Positions 45,301 to 54,716 of a stretch of 64,000 nt of DNA are shown here, in pieces. The stretch covers positions 72,487,720-72,551,719 of the forward strand of contig OX465283.1 in the NCBI GenBank assembly GCA_949987705.1, in the 5' to 3' direction. How positions within the stretch are numbered: position 1 is the first letter of the stretch; each line of letters opens with the position of its first letter. The notes below the pieces were generated by a model, which saw only the letters and a program-made list of their open reading frames with translations, ran no database searches and was not told where the DNA came from. Origin of the DNA: Thereva unica (Eukaryota; Arthropoda; Insecta; Diptera; Therevidae). Both the position numbers and the translations under genes were made by a program.

Positions 45301-45504
45301 TTCAAATAAATTTATTAACGCGTGATGGGTTATTTCAATATTTCCAGCAACTGAAGTAGCGAAAAATTTTTTGGCGTTTAGGATAGGATATCGAATATGT
45401 TTGGGTTGGATATAATTTTTGTTAGACCCCGTGTCTATTAAGAATTTAAATGATTTCCCACTCTTCGCCGTATGTTCAAAGTAAGGAAGCGAAGAGCGCT
45501 TCAA
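42373..45504 (-). CDS. pol: Pol: protease, RT, RNase H, integrase
   Basis: A single open frame of 1,043 codons without disruption. In order: aspartic protease DTGS (residues 24-27); reverse transcriptase about 200-370 with FTIVDLKSGFHQ (first catalytic Asp), LPFGLKNGPAIFQ and YIDDIIIF (the DD pair near 336); RNase H with TTDASDYAIGAVL near 500 and YTDHQPL; integrase zinc finger with H..H and CTTC near 735-790; and integrase core with HIDIY, VMDN and the NGQVERFHST Glu near 895 (D,D,E). It starts at a non-ATG codon because it is reached by -1 frameshifting from gag at the slippery site 45,507-45,513. Length and order are normal for Gypsy elements. Translation as a Gag-Pol fusion is inferred from the overlap. 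Confidence 0.95.
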   Translation of the reverse strand: MKRSSLPYFEHTAKSGKSFKFLIDTGSNKNYIQPKHIRYPILNAKKFFATSVAGNIEITHHALINLFEADTRKLKFFILPSLISFDGIIGNDSLKELKAVIHTSENYMTIHPNIRVQLKQHLFDSINSLNIRTAHMNKEQVLKLNQTIKDCPNLFSEPNEKLTYATPVQGEIRTTTDDPIYSKSYPYPMALKDEVETQVEKLLEDGIIRPSRSPYNSPVWVVPKKTDASGEKKYRMVIDYRKLNTVTIPDKYPIPEINEMLANLGKNKLFTIVDLKSGFHQIPLRECDIEKTAFSINNGKYEFTRLPFGLKNGPAIFQRALDDILREHIGKRCYVYIDDIIIFGRSEAEHFENLELVFKTLEASNMKIQLDKCEFLQEEVEFLGFVVSKEGIKTNLKKVEAIASLPPPKTLKDLRSFLGMSGYYRRFIRDYAKLAKPLTSLLRGEDGRVSKNLSKNKIISLDTEAMEAFTKIKSSLISKEVILNHPDFTKEFELTTDASDYAIGAVLSQSNRPITFLSRTLSKTEENYAANEKEMLAIIWSLNSLRNYLYGARKVKIYTDHQPLTYALSNKNSNCKMKRWKAILEEYNYELQHKPGKTNVVADALSRLPLTSEANPLSVTQHSDDSSPQNLIPTVEVPLNVYRNQLILQKGEETSYQLQCPFPGYHRHIITQPEFTKTDIVNTFKNYLKPQTLNGLKADETLMGLIQQIYPMHFKDYKIRFTQIFVRDLTSETEQEEKILSVHRRAHRNAEENRQQLLGKYYFPRMSSKVKTLVKRCTTCKEHKYDRHPNNQHILPTPIPKYPGHTVHIDIYSTERNLVLTALDNFTKLAHAKIIKSRSIEDVRRPLRDLLFFFGVPENVVMDNEKSLNSASIISMMEDELKINTYKTPPYKSEVNGQVERFHSTLSEIMRCLKVDGINRSFEELLERSVNEYNSTIHSTTGKKPVELFYGRNPNIDPEKFEQARKDNIEKLKNKQEKVIRYHNLKRKPIKQYSEGQVVFVKHNKRIGSKLTARYVRETVKENFNTTILTTSGKTVHKSNIRN

Positions 45505-46892
45505 CCTAAAAAATAAATATCATCTAACTCTTCAGGGGGATCTAGAACAAGGCTCGAGCTGCTATTAATATAATCGATGAGGCTCTGATCATGATTAAGA
45601 TCTTCTGTTCTAATATCCTGTTCGTAGTCTATTGCATCGTTATTATAAAAAGATTGTCGTTCAGCATTTTCCTCCTCGTCTAACTGATTTTGTTCAATTT
45701 TATTAATCTTTTGCTGCTGAGGGTATTGCATCTGTCGAGCTATTGGTCTATTGTTGGCGAATTGGCGGAAATGATTTCGATTTGAGTAATTTTGATAGTT
45801 AGCTCTGCGTGAATGTAATGAATGGTCTACGTCCATCGGCTCAGGTTTAGGTCTGGGCTTGGGAGGTAATCCAATTGGATTTCTTGGTGTTTGGTGAAAT
45901 TGGGGCTGCTGTTGACGGTAAACTTGAGGTCTTTGAGGATTGTGAACCAATTCCGGGTAGAATTGCGTTCGAGGGGCTGGGATTGGTTTAGGGAACTGAC
46001 GAAACATGAAATTCCTTTTAGGTGGAATAGGAGGCGTTGGAAGATTTTGTGTTCTGTTAACAGTGTAATTAGCATGTTGAACTCGATAGTCAACATTCTC
46101 TAACTTGAGGCACAAATGTAATGCCTGGGGGAGATCTATTGGTTCCCTGATACTAAGGAGTCTAGGTAAGTCACCTTTGAGTCCCCTGACAAAAGTGTCT
46201 AATGCTTTGTCGCGATAGGCTTGAGTCATATTAGTAAGCGACTCGTGGCTCATTTCCATGCTACAGAGTTTATTAAGAATTAGTGATAGGTGGTGGTAGA
46301 CCATCTGGTAGAATTCCGGTATGGTATGTCGACCTTGCACCAAAGTTGTCATTTGGTATTCTAGGGTTCCTAAATCCCTTTTATCAGCGTAGTGCAATGT
46401 GAGACACTTTGAAATCTTTTCCCAACTTAAGGGGGTGTTGTAAGATTCCAGGGCAATGTCAGCTTGTCCTGTTATCTTGTTCCTAATCACATTCAAAATT
46501 CCATAATATTTTGGGGACCCTTTTAAATGCTCATAGATTTTCAAAATTCTGTCGACGCTTTTTTTCCACGAGGAAAATTCTCCGGGTTGTCCAGAAAATT
46601 CTCTTAGACTTTTGACAACATCGGGTACTTTATCCATTTCGGATAAATTATTTTCGTGGCCTGCGTCAATTTTTTGATCAGTATCATTGTTTATGTCTAG
46701 TCCGGGATTAAGAAGGGATTGAATGAGAGCCTTACCTTCTCTTTTCAAGGCAAGGAGGACTAGTTGATTTACATTTTCGGCCAATTGTTCTTGATTTATA
46801 TTGTTAGGAAAATTGGTTGATGGGGCCCTCCCTGTAGCCAAGGGACCTATAACTGGGGGTCTTAGAATGGGGTTTTCACTGTCGTTAGACAT
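45501..46892 (-). CDS. gag: Gag structural protein
   Basis: 463 codons from the first ATG (MSNDSENPILRPPVIGP); the frame is open a further 14 codons upstream but without ATG. The middle (roughly residues 100-260) resembles a retrotransposon capsid: SLREFSGQPGEFSSWKKSV, a DIALESYNTPLSWEKISKCL-type helix region, then TIPEFYQMVYHHL and LDTFVRGLKGDLP. The C-terminal third is rich in Pro, Gln, Arg and Asn (nucleocapsid-like) and lacks a CCHC knuckle, as is common in errantiviruses. The frame ends at TGA just after the slippery heptamer that leads into pol. Confidence 0.9.
   Translation of the reverse strand: MSNDSENPILRPPVIGPLATGRAPSTNFPNNINQEQLAENVNQLVLLALKREGKALIQSLLNPGLDINNDTDQKIDAGHENNLSEMDKVPDVVKSLREFSGQPGEFSSWKKSVDRILKIYEHLKGSPKYYGILNVIRNKITGQADIALESYNTPLSWEKISKCLTLHYADKRDLGTLEYQMTTLVQGRHTIPEFYQMVYHHLSLILNKLCSMEMSHESLTNMTQAYRDKALDTFVRGLKGDLPRLLSIREPIDLPQALHLCLKLENVDYRVQHANYTVNRTQNLPTPPIPPKRNFMFRQFPKPIPAPRTQFYPELVHNPQRPQVYRQQQPQFHQTPRNPIGLPPKPRPKPEPMDVDHSLHSRRANYQNYSNRNHFRQFANNRPIARQMQYPQQQKINKIEQNQLDEEENAERQSFYNNDAIDYEQDIRTEDLNHDQSLIDYINSSSSLVLDPPEELDDIYFLG
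45507..45513 (-). promoter_or_regulatory. Gag-pol -1 frameshift slippery site
   Basis: The minus strand reads TTTTTTA, positioned as T TTT TTA in the gag frame (TAT TTT TTA GGT TGA). Slipping back one base gives TTT TTT AGG TTG and enters pol. This is a canonical X XXY YYZ heptamer, located two codons before the gag stop. No downstream pseudoknot was searched for. Confidence 0.8.
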
Positions 46893-47877
46893 ATTGTCGT
46901 ATAAAATTACGGAATTTGTTTCAATAAAGAACAAAAGAGTGGAATAGTTGCAAGTAGTGAGAAAATTTCACTTGGTAATTTTGCTATTCAATGAACTTTA
47001 TAAGTGGATTTTATTCAAAGATCAACGATTAACTATTTAAATAAAAAAATTTTTTTTTTTCAGGGAAATTTGTTATTCCTTTTTTTACTAAATTTGTAAA
47101 GAATTATTTTGGTATTTAGCACTGATTCTCATATAATTCTTATTCTCTTACTGAAAGTGGATATTAATTTCACAAATTTTGGTAGGTTTGGCAAATTTTT
47201 ACATTTATCACTTTTCAGAAAATTTTAAAAACCTTTTTTATTTATTCATTTGTAAAGTTAGAACAAAAAAGAATTTCATTTATTTATTTGAAATATCAAA
47301 AAAAAATTATTGATTTTTATGAAATGCATAGAATTCAATGATTTATTCACTTTATTTATTTGAAAAATAAAAAAAAAATGTATTTATTTATTTGAAATGC
47401 ATAAAATTTACTATAAATTTATTTATTCCCTTTATTTATTTGAAAATTAAAATTTCGATTCGATTTAAATTTCTAAAACTTCAATTCAATTCTTTATTTA
47501 TTCATTTGGAATGCAATGAAAAACTAAATTTTTTCAAGATAAAAATAGTCACTTCACTTTTTTTCTTTAACTAAATAATAATTTTCTTTAAAAGCTCAAA
47601 AAAATTTCTAAAACTTAACTTACATTAACATAATTAGATACGGGGTTCGCATCATTTCTTTGGGAATTTTCCGGTGCTGCGTGTTGGAATATCGGCGTGG
47701 TTATCCTAATTTCCTGAGTGCTGATTTTTCCAGGCTTGTTTGTCCTATGAAGATTTCCAAAATATGGGCGTGGTTGTCCCGTTGAATTTTTAGGATAAGG
47801 GCTTGGTTACCCTTTAAACTTCTTGAATTAGGGCTTGGTTGTCCCTTTTATTCAAGCACTACTTAACACTTTTCACC
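46893..47877 (-). other. Provirus leader (5' UTR), very A/T-rich
   Basis: Between the primer site and gag. The part 47,040-47,600 is nearly all A/T, with TTTATTTATTTGAAA-type motifs repeated many times. Nearer the primer site, a TTAGGGCTTGGTTGTCC-type motif recurs three or four times around 47,700-47,850 with a spacing of about 45 bp. A splice donor for env is expected here or early in gag. Confidence 0.6.
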
Positions 47878-47896
47878 GGTCCCTGCTCGGGCGCCA
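47878..47896 (-). other. Primer binding site, tRNA-Lys type
   Basis: The minus strand reads TGGCGCCCGAGCAGGGACC directly at the end of the 5' LTR (first T shared). It begins TGG, complementary to a tRNA CCA end, and resembles tRNA-Lys primer sites. The exact tRNA cannot be confirmed from the window. Confidence 0.8.
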
Positions 47897-48182
47897 GTTA
47901 ACAAATTTAACACAAAACAAAACTAAATCAATTCAAATTAAGGCAACTTTATTGCTCGGAGTCTCACTAAAAACTAAAAACATTATTAACTCACATAGTT
48001 CGCTTACCTCCTAAGCTTAACATAAAATTCGCAAGATTGCAGTTTCCACGATTCTTAATTTAAAGCATTTATTTTAGATTCTCAGAAATAGCCACATTGC
48101 AGTTTCCACGATTGACGGCAATATGACCCTGGCATTCGTCTGGGGTGTAAGTTGACCGTGGCCTTTGTCTGGGGTATTAAGT
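47896..48182 (-). repeat. 5' LTR of the provirus (right copy)
   Basis: Identical by eye to 40,480-40,766. Holds the promoter in this class; no core promoter element was assigned with confidence. Confidence 0.95.
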
Positions 48183-48402
48183 TATACTAGTTGTAATTCA
48201 GAAATTTTTTTTTCCGTTTTCTCTTTTTTTCTCTTTTTTTGTTTTTTATTCCTTGTAGCACATATCAGTTTTGTACAATTGTATCATTCATTGGTAAGCG
48301 GTATTTGTCTTAGTAGGAAACGTTTAGGATATATATTGTTACGTTATCTTGTTATTTATTATCTTTATCTATTTTTGCAATGTGTATCTGTTGTTTCTTC
48401 AA

Positions 48403-48433
<31 letters not shown>

Positions 48434-48434
48434 A
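48183..48434 (+). other. LINE 3' UTR end and (AAAT)n tail
   Basis: Continues the LINE 3' UTR after the provirus (TATA copy at 48,183-48,186). The tail is eight or so AAAT units at 48,403-48,434, the short microsatellite end typical of CR1-group LINEs. Confidence 0.8.
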
Positions 48435-49507
48435 CGTACCTACTGGTAATATTCCATACTGTATAATATCTTCTCCGTGAATAAGAACTTTATGCACTGT
48501 GGGAGACATTGGCCACCAGTATAAGTAAAGTTGTAGTGGGACTGTTTGAATTTAAATAAAATGAAAAAGAATAATTATTGAGATGAGGACCAAAATTCGG
48601 ACCCGTAATAAGTCTTGTGCCTCGGTTACGCTCGTAATTTTCACACATAATGAATCACTAAATTATCGCGTATAAGCTTGTTTAAACGTATTTTTTTCAA
48701 AAAGTAGCAGAAAGAAGCACTTGGAATGAACGGGATTTGTATCTGGTAACATAAAACTTTAAATTTTTACAACACATATGTACCTCAGCCATCTGCAGCC
48801 AAAATTAGTTCTGTCATTTGAAAAATTATAAATTTTGGTAATTTGTAGTAAGAATCCCGCTTTTTACCACCCTAGTATATTTCTCATTAAAATGTATATA
48901 TTTTAATCTTAAAGAGGAAAATTTTCTTAATATATGTAACAAAATAATACAAAAAATTATCTGCCTTAATCACGAATATTGGATTGACTTTTGAAAGAAA
49001 GTTCGTACGTGGTATTAAAAAGCTGTATTTAACAACCATTGTTTGTAATAATTTTCTTATAAATTCTTGTTATTTATTGAGTTTACATACATTTTTTTCC
49101 AACATATTTTGTTGTTCCTTGTTATTTAACATATCTAGAAGAAATATTAAACATTATAACACTAAAAAAATTTTTTTTTTGTTTTTGATTTTGCGTGCTT
49201 TTCACTTGTTTTTGCCCATTGTGCGCCGCGGCAAGAATACGCGTGTAGAAATCGCGGTTGTTGTCAATCCCGCATACTGCAGAAAAAATACTGAATTTAG
49301 AAAGAGTTGGTTGGTTTTTTTTGCAAACATTCACGTTGCCATGGAATCCATGGTTCTACACTTATAAAATTTATTCCACATATTTTGGGAAATTTCAATA
49401 ATTCTACAAGTGTAGAAAAATTATTCGTGCAACCAAAATTTGGTGGACTTGTATTACAATTATTATTTTACAGGCACTTGTAGACTTGTAGTTTCGAGCA
49501 ACAGGCC
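48435..49507. other. Interior of the ACAAGT element, right part
   Basis: A/T-rich and without a recognised domain; a 127-codon frame at 48,984 looks like chance. The last 110 bases carry the ACTTGT cluster and inverted terminus. Confidence 0.4.
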
Positions 49508-49512
49508 CCTGC

Positions 49513-52500
49513 TATCCCCAGGTGCGGCACCTTAATTTAACTGTTTCCAACTCAACATCGATCGATCTACCATTCAATCCTCTTCGCGGCTAGTATGAGA
49601 AAATGGGGCTAATCTGCCACCAGCTGACGGTATATTTCACTCGAGAACTAAAATAATCTATAAATCAAAGCAGCTCTAGAATAAGGAAATAAGAGGCTTC
49701 CCCCTGTATCCGCCACTGCAAAAGATGCTAAGCTTAACTGGAACCAAGCCATGGATACTCTGATGAGCAGAAGGCGGGCCTGCGGCAGAGCTTATGGATC
49801 CACGTGTGGTTTACAACCGAAAGCCATGTCCTGGTACATACCACAATTAATTAGTAGATTGGCGGCACAGAACGGCGCTTAAAAGTGTCATAACTCATTT
49901 AAGAAAAATCCAAAGAATGGCCTGCCTTTCCAACAACGAAGTTTTTGTGAGATAATTTTTTACATCTACAAGACTTTATCAGTTTCTACTCGACTTACTT
50001 CATTTCTGAGGACCTCAGTGGCCTCTACTCTTTCTATTCAAAACATTGAGCTCGTGGCGTTGATTTACCTTTTCGACATTTCCTTCTAGACCTTCAGCAA
50101 ACCCGAATTCTTTATGATATTTGCTGTATTGCTGTCATTCCGCCGCATTGTCCAGCAGATAACGCTACTTTCCAATAATTAAAACGTGATTTAATTAATT
50201 TTATTAAGAAAAATTCGGAAAATTTAGTAATAAATCATTTGCGGGCAGTGTTACAATCATTGTTTGGAACGTGATATCATTTCGAAAATAATCGAACGGT
50301 AAACGCGAATTTTTGTTTGATGAGAATAGGGAACACGGACTTCCTATTGAGCGACAAGTAATTTCAATTTCCACGCTGCGATAGGGAATAATTAATAAAC
50401 ATTGACAACAATGATAACAAATGACGAACATGACTGGAACATCGTTTTGGTGGACTCGAACAGCTCATAACTGATGTCAGTGCAGGCGGGTGCTTGACAG
50501 TGTTCCCACGAGATTCTAATGCGAAGAAGGAAGCTGCAAGTTGTTATGGTCCAGAATCAAGATGGAAGAAATGCAAAACAAAGGAGGTCCCGAAAATGGA
50601 ACTCCACCAAAACTAACGCGATTCATAACCAGATAAGACTCTGACTAATGGTGATTAAGCCCAATTCCGCTTTGGCCTACTTAAAAAGTGGGGCGAGCAA
50701 CAGTGAAAAGTCCACAAAACCATCTCCGGTGACGTCAGGCATAAATGGCGGCAGCCTCAGAACATTGCGCCGCGAGATGTAACAAGATTCGCGGTGGAAC
50801 TTTCGTTAGCGATGCTGAGCTTTGTGCTCGTTGCGTAATTCACTGATTGAAATTAACAGTATTTTCCACAATGGAAAGCATTTCCAACTATCGCTGACGG
50901 TACTGATGATGACAGCAACGGTACCTTCGCCATCATCGGCCAGCAAAACCAGGTGATTCAGGTAATTCGGGTGATTCACTGCCAAAAGGCGAAGAAATGC
51001 TTCTCCCTTTCATTTCTCCACTGGGCCCCAGAGTCTCGGCCGCTGTGGATTCCAGGCCCGAAAAGCCGCCAAAGCGGGCTTCGTCACGTAAAGAGTCCGA
51101 ACGCGACACGACACGATTACAGAGACGCAGAGTGGACACCACTGGTCAGCGGGGCAGCCGTGTTATTCCGGAACTGACAGCAACGGAATGCAAATTAACG
51201 AAGGACGCATTTCGATCAGGTAGTCATCAATACAGCGACCAGCGACGTCACGTCTTGACCGAAAATGCGTGCTCCGGAGCTCCAGCGGCGAGCTACGGGT
51301 ACTCCTCTCCTGCCGTGGTTATCGCGGTTTAATTCGCTCGTGTCAAGACCGCCGCCTTATCGTGCCCCTTTCTTGCAGCACGACATCTCGGCTGACCCAA
51401 TTACTGGCATCAACGTGGAGCTCTACTTTTTTCGGTCTTTAGCTCTTTTTGATAACTTTTCGGATCAGTTCTCCGGGCCGAGCGGGCTTTTCTGCTCTTG
51501 TTTTTATCGTTAATTGGGCTGCACCTTGTCGCTGTGTTTTTTCTTTCATTTCCATTTCTTTTTATTTCTTTCTTTCTTTTCACCGATTCGGGATTAATTT
51601 CAGTTGACAAGCAATTAAGAACGTGAACAGAAAAATGAAGGTCAAGTTTTTTCCTCGGCAGTATTGGAAATTTTCCCGATTTTTTGCTTCTCGCTTAAAC
51701 TCATGCAAAATTGTTCTTAATTTATGTTTTCTTAAGGTCAAACGTGGACTTTGTTTGTCGTCTTGAGTATTGAAAACGATCCAAACTGATTGCATTCAAG
51801 ACAAAAGATTTCGATAATGCGCAAGAGGTATTCGAAGCCTGCAATGTCTTGTGCTAAAACATATCAGCATGACTGTCCGTGTCCTCGGATTCAATAGTAA
51901 TTTTCATTAATTTACATTAATTAATTTTTCTTGAAGTAACTTGTATGTGATTCATTCCGAATTTTAGGAATATCTCCTCTGATACATACACATACCTACC
52001 TATAAAACAAACCATCATTTTACATGGCAATTTTTAAATCTAGAAAAAGGAGATGATTTTGACTAGTCCTGTGTATTTTTGCAATAAAAGCTTCTTTACT
52101 GCAAAATCGCAATGTATGTAGGATTTTTAATGTAAAAAATTCTTTGGGGATATGTCTTGCATGCCTTGACCGCTGCACATTTTCTGCTTTTAATCATGGT
52201 GCCCGAAGCTATGAGTTTCTTATTTTTTATTATTGTCAAGAAAAATACTTATCTGCAATTGGTGCAACAGTGTCTGTCTTTATGCCAACCTTGGCAATAA
52301 AATTGCGGCAGATCTGTGTCGAGATTATTAAGTAAGGATAATTTCTCCTTTATGGCTGGACTAAGAAATGATGCGGTATATTATTTCTGCTATTTGGACC
52401 TTTTGTATTCCCGACAACCCCTTTTTTCGATACTTCATAGCTGCTGGAGATATGGTGCCCATCCACGGGCCACCTAGTTGCCCAAAAGCGTGGATATTTT

Positions 52501-52640
52501 ATTAACACCGGAAATGTTTCTCTACGATGTTTTTACATTTCGAAAGGTAGGTTGTTTCCGTTTACTGGCTGGAGCAATAAAAACTTTACATTCAAAATTA
52601 TTTTTTTACTTTTTTACTATATTTTTTATTTTCTACTTTT
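49513..52640. other. Quiet stretch, no supported gene
   Basis: Few repeats were recognised here. 50,700-51,550 is visibly richer in G+C and contains a 140-codon open frame (listed separately) and a palindromic TGACGTCA at 50,730. The rest is A/T-rich with no motif. Confidence 0.4.
50913..51332 (+). other. GC-richer open frame, candidate exon
   Basis: Open for 139 codons in one frame (first ATG 50,997), in sequence richer in G+C than its surroundings. The product is hydrophilic (GDSGNSGDSLPKGEE, then RPEKPPKRASSRKESERD and LQRRRVDTTGQRGSR), as in disordered parts of cellular proteins. No domain is recognised. It could be an exon of a host gene, but no flanking exon was identified and chance is possible. 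Confidence 0.2.
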
Positions 52641-53070
52641 TAGTCTATTATATAATATGTCTTCCGCCATTTTTAGTGACCGCCATATTAGTTTTACTAC
52701 TATGCTCGTCATACACTTTCATTTGATGCCCATACCTAGGGCGTTGTAAAGAAAAAGGTAAACCGCCTATTTTTGTTGGCCGCCATTTTAAATTTGGAAT
52801 GACGCCATACAGCTTATAGTAATCTACTTGTAATATTCGTTCCATTTGACAGTCATACCGAGTGGGTTGTAATGAAAAATGTAGACTGCCATTTTGTATT
52901 GGCCGCCATTTTGAATGCTGCCATGTAGCTAATTATAATCTATTTGTCATACGCTTTTATTTGATAGCCATGTCAGCATTAGGAGAGCACAATGGCATAA
53001 TTCGCCCGCTATCTTGGAACCGGCATCTTGATATTTTTACAAAATGGTCAGATGCATTGCCACGTGAACC
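52641..53070. repeat. AAATGGCGGCC repeat, inverted multi-unit copy
   Basis: GGCCGCCATTTT or a close variant occurs near 52,665, 52,778 and 52,900, each followed by ATTTGATGCC/CAT-type and GACGCCAT motifs, i.e. three diverged units of about 115-125 bp. These are inverse to the copies at 7.8 and 12.5 kb. Confidence 0.6.
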
Positions 53071-54121
53071 ATAATTTGAAGTTGACGTAAAGATAATTTG
53101 AAGTTGATCAGTAATATGAAAGTGGGTCAAAATCAGGTTGCAAGATTTGTTTACAAAGAGCAACGGTGGGCAAACGCGGCTCGCAGAGCCGCATGCAGCT
53201 TTTTGTTGAATCAAGTGCGGCTCTAAATGAATCTCTTTAAATTAATGAATATTCTTTACGGGTGTGAAAATGGATGGATTTGTGTAAGATTGATTGGTCT
53301 AATACTTAAACCCACATTTCACTGTAATGGCCCATCCACACGACGCAACCCAAATTGCGCAAAACTTCTTTGCTATGACTTTTTTTAACGCCTGTTTACG
53401 ACCACGAAAATCAGACCCAAGTTTTTTTCAGAACCGCAGGACAATAAATAGGTCGAAAAAAGGCCTTCATAATGCGAAAAAGTCCGCGAACGATCTTTTT
53501 ACCAAATATTTTTATATATTTTTATGAGCATAAATTCAAAATGGCGTCATCCCCACCCTTCTGGTAAACTTACAGTGAAGGGAAACGCGTGCGGAGTTGG
53601 TCCTGCTTCAGACATCATATATCACTTTTTTTGCACTATATTTCGTAAATGGTTAATTCTACATGAAAACATCCTTCGTAAGACTTTTAGAACATATGAT
53701 TAAGTAGTTTTTTTCCAAATATCTTTTTAATTACATGTTTTCTTGCAAAATTGATCATAACATTATTGTGCGCAATGAGATGATGTTATCTGAGATAGTA
53801 TTCGGTGTACAGTAACCTCTTCCCTTCCCCCTTCACCCCTCCCCCAACTAAATTACATTACAAAAATTTACAATATAATCACTTTGTATATGAGTTCAAA
53901 GGTGGTATAAGTACTTCTAATACACATTCTGTGGAAGCAAAAAAGGAAGTAGTTCCCCGATTAGGCTATCCCCATGTTAATGTAATTTCTCATTTGTACT
54001 GGGTGGATGTACTGGACTGCTTCGTTTCCCTACTGGGTTTCAAAATGATATAAGGAAGCACAAATTCGTCCAGTATGGAACTCCATTTTAGGTTCAAGCT
54101 TAAGATAGAGTCAACAGTCTT
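53071..54121. other. Spacer with a lone hAT-like terminus
   Basis: CGGTGGGCAAACGCGGCTCG near 53,164 followed by GAGCCGCATGC and a later GTGCGGCTCT resembles the start of a hAT element ('GGTGGGCAA', 'GCGGCTC'), but no partner end was found. No gene is supported in the rest. Confidence 0.35.
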
Positions 54122-54545
54122 CTTCTTCTTCGATGGGTCTTCAGCCCAATACGAGCGTTGGCCTCCATCAGCTTCTTCCTCCAGACGTCTCTCTGCTACA
54201 CAGCTTGTCTCCAATTTCTTGTATTGAGCAGTTTTTAACATTAGCCTTAACATTGTCTTCCCACCTTGACCGTGGTTTGCCAACTGGTCTTATGCCATCT
54301 GGTAGTAAGTACAGGGCTATGTTTGGAATCCTTGAGTTATCCATTCTTCGGACATGACCGGCCCAAAGTAAACGCAGAAGCTTGGCATGTGTCGAGAGTT
54401 TACACTCTTTGGCAAGGCAGTTTACATCGTCGGCCTATCCGGCCAATTGTTTTGATTTGTTAAGCAGGATTGCATTCTCATCAATGTTTACTTTGTGAAT
54501 TACTCCTTCTAGGCAGAGATTAAATAGCATGGGTGCCAGCCCATC
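54122..54545 (-). pseudogene. RTE-like retrotransposon fragment
   Basis: On the minus strand, 54,545-54,460 reads DGLAPMLFNLCLEGVIHKVN, the RT box after the template grip, and QLAG; then, after a deletion that removes the catalytic ADD surroundings, 54,400-54,180 reads LLWAGHVRRMDNSRIPNIAL, LLPDG.RPVGKPRSRWED and NVK. The tail is (GAA)n on the minus strand (plus TCTTCTTCTTC near 54,118-54,131). Frames are broken. A likely companion endonuclease fragment lies at 55,262-55,500. Confidence 0.8.
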
Positions 54546-54716
54546 ATCGTGCTTTGAGCTTTGCTAAAACGTTAGAAATTAATGTTTTTATATCGCGCAT
54601 AAACTGTCATTCCTTTTTCGCAAAAGTATTATTTTGCCTAAACTATGAACTTTATGCTCATGCGCTCGATGACTCATAGCAGTCAGCGACTTCATATTTT
54701 TACACGTGATCATATA

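Larger units (their letters stand above)
40480..48182 (-). mobile_element. Gypsy/errantivirus-like provirus, complete
   Basis: 7,703 bp between identical 287-bp LTRs, transcribed on the minus strand. The target TATA is duplicated (40,476-40,479; 48,183-48,186), the AT-rich preference known for env-bearing Gypsy elements. Order on the minus strand: 5' LTR, primer site, leader, gag, pol, env, polypurine tract, 3' LTR. All three frames are open. It sits in the LINE 3' UTR. Identical LTRs, as far as the eye can compare, imply a recent insertion. Family knowledge: such elements can form particles in insect gonads; activity here is not shown. Confidence 0.95.
32460..48434 (+). mobile_element. CR1-group/Jockey-superfamily LINE, twice invaded
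   Basis: Parts on the plus strand: ORF1 (32,460-32,936 and 36,734-37,297), ORF2 (37,575-40,433), 3' UTR (40,434-40,479 and 48,183-48,402) and an (AAAT)n tail at about 48,403-48,434. Harbinger (32,937-36,730) and the Gypsy provirus (40,480-48,182) are insertions with their own target duplications. Without them the element is about 4.5 kb, normal for the group. The 5' limit is not determined; the coordinate given is the ORF1 start. Confidence 0.85.
29436..49507. mobile_element. Large TIR-bounded composite, ACAAGT-rich ends
   Basis: The left end GGCCGGTTGCACGAAACTGC and the inverse of the right end, GGCCTGTTGCTCGAAACTAC, match at 20 or more of the first 24 bases. CCTGC flanks both (29,431-29,435; 49,508-49,512). 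Both ends carry clusters of ACAAGT/ACTTGT (at least seven in 29,460-29,700; five in 49,400-49,500). About 4 kb of its own sequence remains once the LINE, Harbinger, Gypsy and piggyBac-like inserts are subtracted, with no recognised transposase. The superfamily is unknown. That the two ends belong together rests on this TIR and TSD match. Confidence 0.6.

Noticed and set aside
48984..49367. 127-codon frame
   Set aside because: Hydrophobic chance frame in A/T-rich sequence; overlaps an opposite-strand frame of equal quality.
27619..53820. Shared ATAGTATTCGG.GTACAGT at 27,619 and 53,799
   Set aside because: Match of about 20 bases with no extension; too short to call a repeat.
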